64,000 nucleotides of DNA from Takakia lepidozioides (Eukaryota; Streptophyta; Takakiopsida; Takakiales; Takakiaceae), in the NCBI GenBank assembly GCA_030704615.1, contig CM060733.1:73098001-73162000 (forward strand), in the 5' to 3' direction. A model generated the notes under the pieces. It had not been told where the DNA came from. It ran no database searches and was given only the letters and a program-made list of their open reading frames with translations. Position 1 is the stretch's first letter; each line of letters opens with the position of its first letter. The position numbers and the translations under genes were made by a program. This document shows, piece after piece, positions 31,710-43,215 of the stretch.

Positions 31710-33190
31710 TATTGCACCAGAAGACGACCACCAAGCTCGGATGGCCAGAAATGAAACCTCCGCTTCCGCCCCAGTATTTGTTGCTCTCCATTTCGTACAA
31801 AGCTGTACATGTGCTTGTTGGAGGTTTTCGGAGATGTATTTTTTGGTCCACTTCTGGAGGCTCTGACCCCAATGGAACCCACATGTTCTCTCACGATCGG
31901 GCATGGGTTCCCCGCCTCCATACATTTCGCGAACAGCAGCCCAGTTAGCATTTGCATTGTCGGCCATGAATCCCCGAAATTGCGGTTGCCCCTTCCCTGC
32001 TCGCAGCATCTGTTCATTGATGGATTCCAACATGATCTTCTATGATTCTATATCCTCACATTTCATTTCACAAATTGCGATCGTCATGAGCTTCCAAAAA
32101 TTCGGATGGTACACGTAACAAGCCATTGTACTCCGTGTATCCGTTTCACGTTGTCAAACATAATCCAGCTCCTTCCCAGCTCCCCCCCCGGGACGCATCA
32201 TGTCCACAGATGGACTTCATAGCCCTTTCCAACAGTTGACATCTTGAATATGAAACATCTCTCATCGACACTTCCTTGGCCTGGGAAGCGGCTCCCATGG
32301 AAATAGTCGTACCCGCTCCACTTTTTCATTGTCAGTAAAGCTTCTACTTCACTCCCAAGCCCCATTTGTGCTTTTTTCTTCTTTGTCTCGTAACGAACAC
32401 CACATTTGCCCACGGCACCGACCTCCTCCATGAACTCCTCAAACTGCTCATCATCAAGCTTCCATCTCTCGGTTGCACCTGGCGATAACACCTTCTCCAT
32501 GGAAATGGACTGAGCAGCAGACATTTGGACCGATTTTGGCCTAGCAGACGGTGACCTATGGATTTCTTCAGCAAGTGCAGATTTGGCTTTGGCAGCAGCT
32601 TCCCGGCATGCTCCAGGTGCAGATGGATGTGAATGAATGCCAACATGCACGGCTGCTCTGGTCATCGTTGGTGGTCCTATCACGTAGAACATTTTGGCAC
32701 GGCAGGTGTGCATGCATGTAGGTGGATGGTTGCAGTGAGAATATAGGAAGGTGTTCGGGGGCACCTGGCTTTGCGGTTTGAACTGACCATCGTAATGCCC
32801 CATCCAATGAATCTCGTTGTGGCTGCTCTCCCTGAGGAAGAATGGGCACGTTCCTCGGACACAACTCAGCGCACCAACACAGTGTACATACCTATAATGA
32901 CATTGCAAGTCAGTGCAGAAAGTGCAGAAATTGCACTATGGAAGTCGGCCACGACTACAACTGCACAATGGACAGTGAGCAGGAACAAAATATCACCTCA
33001 TCTGACTGCGCCGCCTTTTGTGCCAATTATAGGAAGCTTTAAGTTCGTTGTCTTCGTGGTAGCCCATGGATTGTCGTCGTACTTGTGGTCCATGCCTTCA
33101 AGCTGACTTGCTGGGGATGTGTTTGATGTCGGTGGAAGCTCATACACGACATCACCATCAACGATCCTTGGCAAGCACTTCACCTACTGC
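31710..33190 (-). pseudogene. MULE B: Mutator-like transposase with GCM/WRKY-like finger
   Basis: Same family as MULE A and C. Minus-strand order: Y-E-L-P-P-T-S and D-D-N-P-W (about 33150-33040), then, in another frame, C-V-G-A-L-S-C...C-P-F-F and a second Cys/His segment (C-M-H-T-C...H-V-G-I-H-S-H-P, 32908-32580). A basic helical linker, F-P-G-Q-G and F-K-M-S-T follow, then the core F-M-A-D-N-A-N-A-N-W and C-G-F-H-W-G-Q-S-L (about 31960-31830). Similarity to the family ends near 31715 after A-W-W-S-S-S-G. At least two frame changes make it non-functional. The palindrome cluster ends within about 60 bp of its 3' end, and a PPR fragment abuts its 5' end. Confidence 0.65.
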
Positions 33191-33257
33191 CCTGACAGCT
33201 CTGGAAAAGGGGAAGGAGGTCCATGGTGACATCTTCAGAGCTGGAATTGTATCATAG
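33186..33257 (+). pseudogene. Short PPR-like fragment
   Basis: L-T-A-L-E-K-G-K-E-V-H-G-D-I-F-R-A-G-I is a typical PPR segment, directly beside the 5' end of MULE B. It resembles the fragment at 14.7 kb in wording. Only about 23 codons are present. Confidence 0.5.
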
Positions 33258-33641
33258 CTTCACTTCTACTTCTTCAAAGTTTATCTTCCCCAAGTGGGAT
33301 TTGGAATCAAGATGGAGAAGCTTAAAGATATCCAATATGGATGGGCCGGAGTGTCCATAAGTGGCCTTCTTGCCAACAAACTCGGGGCGCGGCACCTTTT
33401 TGGGAGGTGAGGCAGATGCAGCCAAATTGGGTTTCACCCTTCCACCCTGAGGAGCAGAAGCAACAGTTGCAGGTTCACGTGTCGTGGAATTCCTATCCAA
33501 AGTAGCAGGGACACCGAACACTTTATATCGCAATTCACCTGTAATAGGCAAAATCCACGATTTGTGGTCGTTATAAGAGAACTTTATGGACGTTTTTAAT
33601 GACGAACTAAAAGGAAAGGTTCTAGTCCCGACCGCCAACAA
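33252..33641 (-). CDS. Unrecognised 129-residue ORF
   Basis: The open minus-strand frame is rich in Pro, Lys and Ser, ending D-F... then K-I-N-F-E-E-V-E-V-K-L. No family was recognised, and no second copy was seen in the window. It may be a broken exon of the neighbouring transposable elements. Coding status is uncertain. Confidence 0.2.
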   Translation of the reverse strand: MLAVGTRTFPFSSSLKTSIKFSYNDHKSWILPITGELRYKVFGVPATLDRNSTTREPATVASAPQGGRVKPNLAASASPPKKVPRPEFVGKKATYGHSGPSILDIFKLLHLDSKSHLGKINFEEVEVKL

Positions 33642-34640
33642 TTATTAGAACGGGCGGCAGCGCGGTCTTCTGATCCTCTGAAGATGGCAGAGGCAGTAAG
33701 AAGTTTTGTGAAGGGAACTCCTCTCCATGGTAGAAATCCTGGGCTCGAGGGCGACTTTCTTATTTGGACAACGAAGCGGAAGATTGTTTTGGGCAACTTA
33801 GAAGACGAGGAACACCTTCATTCATGGAGGCCTGACATGAACCTCCGCACCACACCCAGGCGCCGTGAAGGTGCCGGAGGACTAAGAGTGCCCACAACTA
33901 CTGTTCAGATGTCTCTCGAGACATTGGAGGATGACCTTCCACTACAGAATAAAAAGCCGGTTTTGGAGACCGCCGTGTCCACAGCATGTTGGCACATCGC
34001 CCGGACGTCCGACACTTCAAGAGTAAAGTGTTGGGCAATACGGTCTGACAGTGCATAGGCATGCAAAGAAGAAATCCGGCCACTCCACAGTTTGGGTGTT
34101 CCTGCTCCAAAATATGTGGGTCGTCACCATCCTCCGGCTTTGGTAAAACCAAAGATGATGGAAATGTGGCACTGCCCAACTGATATCGTGTATTGTGTCG
34201 GTGGTGAAGCGGGGCGATGTGTGCTCGATAGACCAGATGTTCCCAACGTTTGGCCTGTGATGGTTAGGACAAGTTTAAATCAGGAGGAGGTTGACGCCTT
34301 AACCGTGGCTGGATTTCGACTTGTTCCTACAGACGACAAGAGCGCTGCCGAGGGAGAGGGGGACATTGTTGCGGATGATAGCAATCACCTGGATCCGGAC
34401 ACATATGCAACCAAGAGATGAGGTAAAATATATCGACGAAAGCCATTGAGTGCACAAGCCTGTAAAAAGATGGAGCTCGGACAATCTTTGAAGGCAATTG
34501 TACAATCGTTCAAAGATGTTCCCCGCCTTGGAATTGGTCGTGTGTACACACTCTGCACACCGGGATCGGCCAAAGCAGGGGAGGTCTACAATGTGTGCAT
34601 CTCTAGAAGTCCGGAGTGCAGATGATACCAAACAGTTGAA
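33612..34640 (+). pseudogene. Unknown repeated ORF family G, longest copy
   Basis: An open frame from about 33612 encodes S-P-D-R-Q-Q-L-L-E-R, then M-A-E-A-V-R-S-F-V-K-G-T-P-L-H-G-R-N-P-G, and runs to a TAG at 34056. It then reads on in the same frame to 34421. A further stretch (34430-34625) in a nearby frame ends V-Y-N-V-C-I-S-R-S-P-E-C, which could be the start of a SWIM-type finger. The first part is matched on the minus strand at 42.6-43.2 kb with conserved protein and diverged DNA, which supports real coding descent. No family recognised; likely transposon-associated. Confidence 0.4.
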
Positions 34641-34940
34641 GGTGGCATAGAAAAGCCTAGTGTCTATTCAGTGATAATTGGGGCCTCACTAAGTACTAGA
34701 TGTGATGACACCATGGTCGGCCACGATAGACAGTCGTCACTATGGTAACCAAGGACAAGGGTCGCGAACTAACATTGCCTTCACCTCATTTATGGAGAGA
34801 TTAGGGTGGTTGATGTCCTCCGAGTCTTCCCGCATTTTCAATCGGCGCAACAAAATATAGTATATGTGCTTGCAATGGGTGTATGCGGATTTAGCCCTCT
34901 TCTTTATTATTATTATTTTTGGCCCCTCGAGTCCTCCCTG
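34641..34940. other. No recognisable gene
   Basis: Nothing supported. The only notable sequence is a possible relic dyad CATGGTCGGCC near 34712. Confidence 0.4.
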
Positions 34941-35475
34941 CAAGATGGAAATTCGGCGCCACGTTTCCATCTTGGGGGATGACGTTCGGCTACCACCTGA
35001 CTTTCTCCCCTCTCGCGATGCTTTCACCCGACCCCCCCGGATGGAAATTTGGCGCCGTATTCCCATCCTGCGGGAAGGACTAGAGACCCAAAAAGAAAAA
35101 CATGTTTTTTTTTTTTTTTCTTTTTTTTTTCCCTGTACGAGTCCTCATTGTGGGATGGAAATTCGGCGCCATATTTCCATCTTGGGAGATGACGTTCGGC
35201 TACCACCTAGCTTTCTCCCCTCTTGCGATGCTTTCATCCAAACCCCCAGGATCGAAATACGGCGCCAAATTTCCATCCTGCGGGGAGGACTAGAGACCCA
35301 AAAAAAAAAAATGTTTGTTTGTTTTTTTTGTTTTTCCGTACGAGTCCTACTGTGGGATGGAAATTCGGCGCCATATTTCCATCTTGGGAGATGACGTTCG
35401 GCTACCACCGGGCTTTCTCCCCTGTCGCGATGCTTTCGTCCCCTCATGATGGAAATACGGCGCCGAATGTCCATC
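34941..35475. repeat. About 205-bp tandem array, two GGCGCC palindromes per unit
   Basis: Dyads with GATGGAAAT arms and GGCGCC cores lie at 34941-34974, 35039-35068, 35154-35181, 35247-35280, 35356-35383 and 35448-35475. Copies two apart are spaced about 200-213 bp. The spacers (ATGACGTTCGGCTACCACC; GACTAGAGACCCAAAAA plus long A and T runs) are unlike those of the other arrays. All six cores are exactly GGCGCC. Confidence 0.9.
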
Positions 35476-35499
35476 CAGCGGGGTCCATTATGGAGGTCA

Positions 35500-35948
35500 A
35501 GCGATTCCCCCTTTCTCGTCTCGACTCATTCATGACTTGATACTGCTCTCAAAGTGCGCGCCGGTGGTTATTAAATTGTCCATTGGAGACTTGCTATTGT
35601 ATAGGGTTTGCTACTATGAGCATCCCTGGGGCATAAAGTTACTTCCTTTTGAATCGGACTTGAAAGATGCCATTTTTCATGATTGGACCCTGTGTGTGAG
35701 ACATGTAGGAAACTTTATGTTTAAAACGTATGTCCATATTGGTGGGTGGGGGATTCTCTGCACCAACCACAATGCTCAAACGATGGAGGTAGAAATCTCA
35801 AAGCTCACTTTACTTGGTCTTCAACGTTTTTTTTTTTCAATTGTCGTTATGATGTTTTTTGATACATCTTTGTAGTACCGATGCAGGTGTTAAGCAGTTT
35901 GACACCGCATACTCAAGGTTGCAGCTAGGGCATGATCTTGCGTTGACA
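35500..35948. other. No recognisable gene
   Basis: A 112-codon plus-strand frame (35537-35875) is open but resembles no known family. Otherwise nothing was found. Confidence 0.35.
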
Positions 35949-38436
35949 TGGGTTCAAAGAAGTTAGCAAACCAAAGAGCGAAGATTGTTAGACCTGGCCC
36001 CGTCGAGAGATTGGAAGCAGAACGACAAAAAAAACTTCAGCAAGTTGCGTGCCAGCGCAAATATCGTCATATCCGTAAACAAGACAGAGTTACGCAGATC
36101 TGAAATAGAAACTTCCCTTGGCTTAATGAGGCGATCATAGACGTGAGTGAGCAAAGGAAGTTAACAGCCCTAATTGTTGATTTCATAGACACCACCTTTG
36201 CAAAATGTCCAGGTCCTAAGAGCAGGAAGATGGTGATGGAGAGGGTTTTTCTAACCACAAATTGATTGCCCTCACACCAAAGTACTGTGTGCCTCCTAAA
36301 CTAGCACTTGCACAACATTAGGTCTTGGCAGGCGTCAACAGGTCTTTGGAGGCCATTAAACAGACAAATTCTTCTACCCGACTTGCTAGTAAGCATTGTC
36401 TTCTCACAGCCAGCATTGCTGCTGAGCCAACCTCTTCAGCAAGACATTTGGCAAAAGTGCTTGGAGTACATCACAGAACATTTCGATTGCAAATCAAAGG
36501 CGTAAGGTCACGAGTGACACAGGTGCATCTTTGTGGTCCCTGTCTTTGAGGAAGAAGCGGATAGAGATTATTCCAATGTCAACTAAGAATGATGTGGTTC
36601 AATGGTGGGTCTCAGAGACCCGAATTAGTCCTGATAAGAGTAAAGTTACTAGGAAGCGTCTGGAGGTAGGGGTGTATGATGAGAAGCCTACACACTTCCT
36701 CATGGAAACTCAGGTATGTGTCCAGTGCCCAGATTCAAGGCCACTAATTCTAACGCAGTGATTGGACAACAAACTTTTGAGGCTCTAAAGCCATTCTTTG
36801 TGAAAATAATGAAGGAATACATGTGCATGCATCTACCACGTTGAGCTGAACAAGCTTCGAATTGGTTTGAACAACATGAGCATAACTTCTGGCGTTCATG
36901 ACAAAGAAGTTTGCAAGTGCCATTGCCCAGGTTTATGCTTGCACCCTAATTAGCCATCTTGTGGAGCACAGTCAAAGGTTTACAAAGGAATTACTGAATT
37001 GTGGGAATCGATTGTTTGCCAAAAAGGGGATGAGGATGATTGGCACAAACGCAAATGTCTATTTGGGCAGTGCAAGAATTGTATCTTTCCATTTTGCCCT
37101 GTTGAAAATGATGGATCAAGTAGTGGACTGGTTGAGTGGAGGAGGTTTGCTATGGAAACCACCATGTCCAAAGCTGGCAAACTTTTTAAGAAACTGACAA
37201 TAGTTTACAAGAAAACTACTTCTGACGAGTTCGTGAACTATTTTAAGCCCAAGTTATAGAACTTTGTGAAGCACAACTTCGTGGCATGGTAGGAGGATAA
37301 ACAATTCAAGACTTGCATCAACTCGTTTCCAAAAGACACTATAGTGTCTGTTGTGGATTTTGCTAAGAACTACAACTTTGAGATTCAAAATGAGGTTCAG
37401 AGTATGCATTGGCATACATATCAGATAAGTATTCTTGTACACTTTACATTTTGTCACAATCTTGAAGCTGATCCATATGATGAGGAATCATGTATTCTCA
37501 CCGAGTACCACTTCTATATTTCTGATGACCGAAAGCATGACTCTGAGTTTGTGCAAGATTGTTTCAAATTGCATTGGAATCACATGGGCCGTCATGGGTA
37601 TGCACCCAAGTTTGACGGGTGTGCCTCTCAATTTAAAAGCTCAAAGCCATGGTACTTTGTAAGCAAGTACCCAAACATCACAGGGGGCTGTAAAATCATT
37701 TGGAGCTTCTTTGGCAGCGGCCATGGCAAGGGCCCACAGGATGGCGCTGGTACTGTTATTAAAAGGTGAGTCCTCTTGAATCTTCATTTTGACAATTTCA
37801 GCTTGCAATATATCATGGTGATGTTGCCGAATACTAGGTACTGTCAACTTACTTCATGATATGTTTCTCGGTACTTTCACTGTTGATATTTTAATTGTTT
37901 ACTTGTCAGGGTTCTAAGAAGAGCGCAGCTAGATGCTCAAGGACCCAAACCTCAAAATGCAGAGGAGGTAGTGGCATTTTTAGAAGAATACTTAGCAGAG
38001 TGGCCTGAGTCTTCTTACTCTGGATTAAGAAGGCCATTGCGCAAGATATTTTGGCATGTAAAAGGCAGATGTTGTTGACAGAAGTGGCACTACCTACAAT
38101 TGTGATCCCATCAAAGGATCCATGAAGCTGCACTACATATCTGCAACTAATAAGCACAATTTGTCGCATCTACTAGTCAAGGACCTTGCTTGTGTTTGCG
38201 TTTTCTGCTTAGATGGTCAGTGGTCTGATTGTGTCAATGTGCGGTGGACGGGTCAATGGATCCCAAAGCAACTACAACCGCATGACACCAAAGCTGTTCG
38301 AGAGGCTCTGTATGGTGAATGGGATGGTGATTGGCATACAGGGTCTGATGGTTCTGAACTGGCTGCAACACTCGAAATTGCAGACAATTTCGTAGTGAAT
38401 GCGCTGGCAATTTGGAGGGCGTTTCTTTTTGGATAG
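35949..38436 (+). pseudogene. Transposase-like multi-exon gene with DGCxxQFK and GHGKGPxDG motifs
   Basis: Remnant of a large gene. It starts M-G-S-K-K-L-A-N-Q-R at 35949 with a basic N-terminus and is soon broken by TGA (36102). Pieces at 36.3-36.8 kb (A-R-H-L-A-K-V-L-G-V-H-H-R-T) and 36.9-37.26 kb (Cys-rich, W-H-K-R-K-C-L-F-G-Q-C) follow. The best part is 37344-37767: F-D-G-C-A-S-Q-F-K-S, then F-F-G-S-G-H-G-K-G-P-Q-D-G-A-G. An intron (GTGAGT at 37768, acceptor before 37910) joins to 37911-38436, whose C-terminal part has several Trp residues. The acidic residues in DGC and HGKGPxDG are spaced like an RNase-H-fold active site, so a transposase origin is inferred. TAG stops at 37257 and about 37289 are consistent with former CAG codons. 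Confidence 0.5.
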
Positions 38437-40799
38437 TTAATTGTACAAAGACACTTCATCAAGTCAAAAAGCCTTTCAAAGACAAGTGGGGAAGTCCTTT
38501 CTTGAAGGGGATGAAGTAGTTGCTCGCCTATATTACCAGAATCCTCGTATGTTTTGTTGAAGGACTCTCGCCTGGTCTACCTACATTCTCACTTGGTGTG
38601 TTGTGAAGTTCCTCATGCCCCCAAAGGATTACAGGGCCAATGGAAATGATGTTGTATATGAGCTCCCTGAAGACGTGCGGACCGGTATCAACTGTCATAG
38701 CATCTTTGGAAGAAGATGATTAAATGGAGTGGCATTGCCTGGACCACTTTCCTTTTGATGTACTGAGGTTGGTCACTTGGTGCGTGCTCGTGACTACAAT
38801 CATGTTGTTGTGATGTGCTTATGATGATATGCCAAATTTTCCAACTTCAGGGGGGACATTCAGGTTATCCGGAGCAGCAAAGGGCTGTGGTTTGTGGGGT
38901 TCAACTCCCCACTGGATACATTTGCTGATACATCTGGTGATTTGTTCATTTTTGTGATAAGCGTGTCTCTCTGAAGGGATTTCCACCACACAGGGCCTAG
39001 GGTTAGGCAAGAGAAGAAGAATGATGGCTGGCAGGTGGGTGATGTGGGAGGTACTCCACTGGGTGACATAACGCAGGCTGGAAACGTGGACTGGAATCGC
39101 CTCTGCAATGGCACCCAAGCAAATGGTGTCCTGTGGCTATGGTCTTTCCTCTGGTTGTAGGCACTGAATTTGGTGTCTTCATGAAAAAATCTGTCATCAT
39201 AATTTCTTGCTCTTCTTCCCCTTCCCTACTTTGTGGTACGCACTAAATTGATGGGCATGCACACATTCAAGAGAGACCTCTTTTCCTGGAAGAAGATTAC
39301 GAACCATCAGCCCAGACATGAGTCAAGGCCTAGGTTAAGTGAGGCTGAACAATATGCACATGAAAATCCGAGTACTGTTTTGACTCAACATTGTCCGAAC
39401 ATGCTTGGAGTACGCATGCTGATGGGATATGGATAGCTTCAAATTCGTCTACAGGTCATGAGAATGGAGCTGACATATAGAATCACCAGGAAAATACACA
39501 GGCCCTCAGTGAGGCAATTGAGATATCATGAGGTCAGGCTCCTGTGTCACATGCTCGACTGCACAAAACTTCGAGAGCAGAATGATTTTGTCAGGTAGGA
39601 TGGAGAACCTTGATGTCAAGCAGCTGAAAACTTGAAAAAAGGGGATTTCATACGCGGTACAAATTGATTATCGATCCCTGCCCATCCAAAAGCATCAGTG
39701 TAGGTAATCTGTATTTGAAAGAATAGGGGTGTAGAAGCTAAGCTTGTTCAAACTTGCAAAGGGGCACATCCATTCACACACTCCCATCGACATGGCAGCC
39801 GTCTCTACACTGGTGTGCCTCTGCCTCTCTATCAGGAAGGAGATTCTACCTCCACAAAACAGTATTTTTAGGCATTGGGTTAGGGCTACCACATTGCTTG
39901 TCCTCGTTCGAACAGCCAACTCCAAATTTTACTCATTTCACCATCAAGACTCTGATTTAAACATGCTGTTCACAATATCCTGAGTAATATACACTCAAAG
40001 CCCCACCCTGAGACTTGATACAAAGGTTGATTACAGAGCTCCCCTCTTCAATTGTTTTATACCACTACGGAACCTCCACTACATCCATGGACACCGCAAT
40101 AGACACTGCCATCAGTTCATTCTAAATTAACTAAAGATTCGGCCCTGGCTAATATTCTCACTCTCATTGATACCTGGCATTGTGGTTGTTCCAATTTCCA
40201 TTTGCAAGGGCCACAACCTCCAGCACCTCCACAGCCCCATGTTTGTGAGACTAATATCCTCACAACCCTGACCTAACCAACAATATACAGTGTCTCCATA
40301 GTCGGGAAAAAACCAGCCCTCCAAAACTTGGTTCAACTTGTAGAAGCCCCAGCTTATATAGCCTGCGAATCACTTGTGCCGCTAACAGGTCTCCCCAGAT
40401 GGTAAACTCTCCTGTTGCTTTAATAGATGGCCTATGATACCTAGTTCTGTACAACTCAATGGTCAGTGGCCTTAGAATCTGAAGTGAGTGCAGTACTGTG
40501 TTTATTTCCCAGTGACATCCATTGCTAAAGGAAACTTGGAGACTGGTTGGATTGGAGTAGAGAGCATTTACAGATCTATAGATATAGATAGATAGATATA
40601 CAATTATAGAAACTATATATCTATCTCTATATATGTTATATTCCACGCTCGGCAAGCCTCAGCATTGGTACATGGACAGTAAGATCGAGCAGATTCAAGT
40701 CAAGAAAGAATCCCTCACAAGTTGGTCAACTTGATCTCGGTCCACTTGATCTTCATATTTATGATGGGCCATGAGAGGCTCCTGCGTAGTGTGTGAGGC
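38437..40799. other. Long stretch with no recognisable gene
   Basis: Only short frames were found, none with family resemblance or splice support. The exception in structure is a GATA/TATAGA microsatellite at about 40573-40634. Confidence 0.4.
40573..40634. repeat. AGATAT/GATA microsatellite
   Basis: Runs of ATAGATAT, AGATAGATAG and TATCTATCTC form a short impure microsatellite with partial self-complementarity. Confidence 0.75.
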
Positions 40800-40910
40800 A
40801 TGTGGGACATAATGAGAATGAAGGTATGCGAGGCCCTTGGCAGCCCCGAGTGCTATTCTTCGTGGCGTGGTTGGTGAGGACGGGAGCTCGTGATATCCTG
40901 GATCTGCATG
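40800..40910 (-). pseudogene. Receptor-like kinase fragment
   Basis: The minus-strand frame contains R-R-I-A-L-G-A-A-K-G-L-A-Y-L-H-S-H, which is typical of the alpha-E helix of plant receptor-like kinases just before the catalytic loop. The HRD loop itself is not present. Neighbouring minus-strand frames up to 41.97 kb could be other exons, but no further kinase motif is visible. Confidence 0.35.
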
Positions 40911-40934
40911 AAAAGATAAATTATTCAGCATCAA

Positions 40935-42239
40935 ACCTGACTTTGCAAAATGTACAGTCCACCTCCCTCTGACAGAGCCTTAACGATAGGATGCCTGCCC
41001 TCCCCAGAGCCCATCATCAGTTTACCATGCATTGTGTCTGGAAGCTGTTGTTATGCTTGGACAATCCAGTTACAGCATCAATTGGGCGTGAGTTTGGGGA
41101 TTAGCACACCTTATATTCAAGAAAGCAGTACGATATATCATCCAACACTGCTTTTCTGTAGCCAGCTGGTTAATGCAGTCCAGCTTTTTTGGTTGCACAG
41201 AGACCGATAGACAGACAGAAGAATGGAGATTTATTGCAGGAAAGCATATGATCCGCTGAGACTTGAAAAGATAAGTATGGTAGCCAATTTAAAAAATCCA
41301 GTGTAATCACCTTCTTCAAGGGGATTCTCAGATTGCCCGGGCTCAACTCCAGCTGTGCCTTCTGAAGAGGCGGTTCCCTTCGAGTCCTCATTCAATTCTT
41401 TCTTCCGTGGTGCATTCTGATCTGTTGGCATCTGGAAACCTGATTCACACTCTGTACATACATATTAGACCATCTGCACATATGGATGTTTAAAGAAATC
41501 ATCAGGAAAGGAGGTAATTCTCCAGGACAAGAAAGATGATGGCTTTAGAACGTGCTAAGGAACTTTGATGCAGGCAGAAAGCAGTGGCCCTCTCAGAATC
41601 AGCAGGTCTGGTCTCCAGGATTGATCTAAAATCTAACCATACAAATTGCTCAATGTACTTGGAACAAAGGGATTCAAATCGAGCACCACACTTTCGCAGT
41701 TTCCCTCAAAAGCAGACTCAGCACGAGAACTCAACGTCATATATCGTACGCCCGAGCACACATGTACACTCAGTCAAAACCCTCAAACAGATGATCATTC
41801 CCACCACGGAAAGACTGTAATTTAATGAAAGAGACTGGCATCCCCCACCCGCTGCCAGAGAAATCACGCAGCCCGACCACATCCAAGCTAAATCCAGCAG
41901 CTTTTTCCGTAACAAATGCACAAATTTCGGACGGTGGTAAGACTTTGAGAGAAAACCTTCGATTCAATCAACGAATCTCGCTATGCCCTGCGAAAGCTGT
42001 TAGAATAACACCAGGGAAAGGTGTACCCGGAAGCTAATCGAACTTGAATAGACACCCAAAAAATGGCGTCTGGAGGTTGACAAGGGAACCGCTGAAAAAA
42101 CCCATACAATGTCAATCTCCAAGAACTGCCAGTGTAGGGCAGCATGGCAGGCCATGTGCTTCCACCGACTTTTGAATGAATGATGGATGGGCAAGTGTGT
42201 GAGAGCGAGCGAGAGTTAGTCATACACTGGGTTTTCTTT
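40935..42239. other. No supported gene
   Basis: Short minus-strand frames at 41231-41431 and 41770-41967 read like protein but match nothing known. They may be exons of the decayed kinase gene. Confidence 0.3.
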
Positions 42240-42475
42240 CATCCATTTCTGCAGTCTATATGTGGCAGGAATATCTCAAGGGTTGAGCAAGAATAAGTAA
42301 AGTAAAAGTAAAGTTTGTTTGATGTCCAGTGAATTTACAGAGCCTACTGCTCAACACAGAGCCCATCGAGGGGCCAATGGACAGTTGAAGGCAAGTGTTG
42401 AAGGATTGAACCCAGGATCATAACCTCACAAATACCCAACCACTGGGCCTCCCAAGTGCTCAAGTGAAAGGATAC
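42240..42475 (-). mobile_element. Candidate tRNA-derived SINE
   Basis: On the minus strand GGCCCAGTGGTTGGG (42449-42435, box A-like) is followed 20-odd bases later by GGTTCAATCC (42412-42403, box B-like). These are the two internal RNA polymerase III promoter boxes at tRNA-like spacing. Downstream is an unrelated body and a tail of ACTTTACTTTTAC repeats. The tRNA arms do not form a complete cloverleaf, so a SINE is more likely than a tRNA gene. No target duplication was verified. Confidence 0.45.
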
Positions 42476-42609
42476 AAGGACTTTACGTATACGTAAAGCT
42501 TCAGCACGAGGCCATTACGTGGGTCGGGCACAATCATGTATAGGAGAAGGGCCTAAGTGGAGGGCCTTCCACCATGTGAGGGCCCTAGACGAGGGCAGTA
42601 GCCCGAAGG

Positions 42610-43215
42610 CCAGGTCCCGAAAATGGTGGAAGGCCCGACACATAGGCCCTTCTCCTGCGTAAAGAACTGCCCGAGAATCACTCTGAAGTGTTCGAGGTCC
42701 GGGCGATGTGCCAGCATGTTGTGGACATGGCGGTCTCCAAAACCGGTTTTTTGTTCTGTAATGGGAGGTCATCCTCCAAGGTGTCTACAGACATGTCTAC
42801 AGTAGTTGTCCCCCAGTTGTCCGCACTCTCTGTCCTCCGGCACCTTCAGGGCGCCTCGGTGTGGTGCGGAGGTTCATGTCATACCTCCATGAATGAAGGT
42901 GTTCCTCGTCTTCTAAGTTGCCGAGAATAGTCTTCCGCTTCGTTGTCCGAGTGAGAAGGTCACCCTCAAGCCCTGGATTTCTACCATGGAGAGGAGTGCC
43001 ATCCACAAAACTTCTTACCGCCTCAGCCATTTTAAGAAGATCCGAAGACCACGTTGTCGCCCGTGCTAGTAATTGTTCGCGGTCGGGACCGGAACCCTTT
43101 GCACCACCATTCAAATAATTGTTGTAGGACGATGATTGCACAGTAGCCCTTGTCATGTTGTTTTTGGTGGCTGTGTAGAGGTCCACTTTCAAGACACCAC
43201 TCCCGCCCTGCCAGC
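42610..43215 (-). pseudogene. Unknown repeated ORF family G, copy 3
   Basis: The minus-strand frame 43192-42797 reads K-V-D-L-Y-T-A-T-K-N-N-M-T-R, then G-P-D-R-E-Q-L-L, then M-A-E-A-V-R-S-F-V-D-G-T-P-L-H-G-R-N-P-G, matching the plus-strand copy at 33.6-34.1 kb almost word for word. Similarity continues in a shifted frame to about 42620. Together with 30795-30900 it shows a family at least 290 residues long. No family recognised. Confidence 0.4.

Noticed and set aside
42403-42449. tRNA gene
   Set aside because: Box A and B motifs are present but acceptor and anticodon stems do not form, so a SINE is the better reading.
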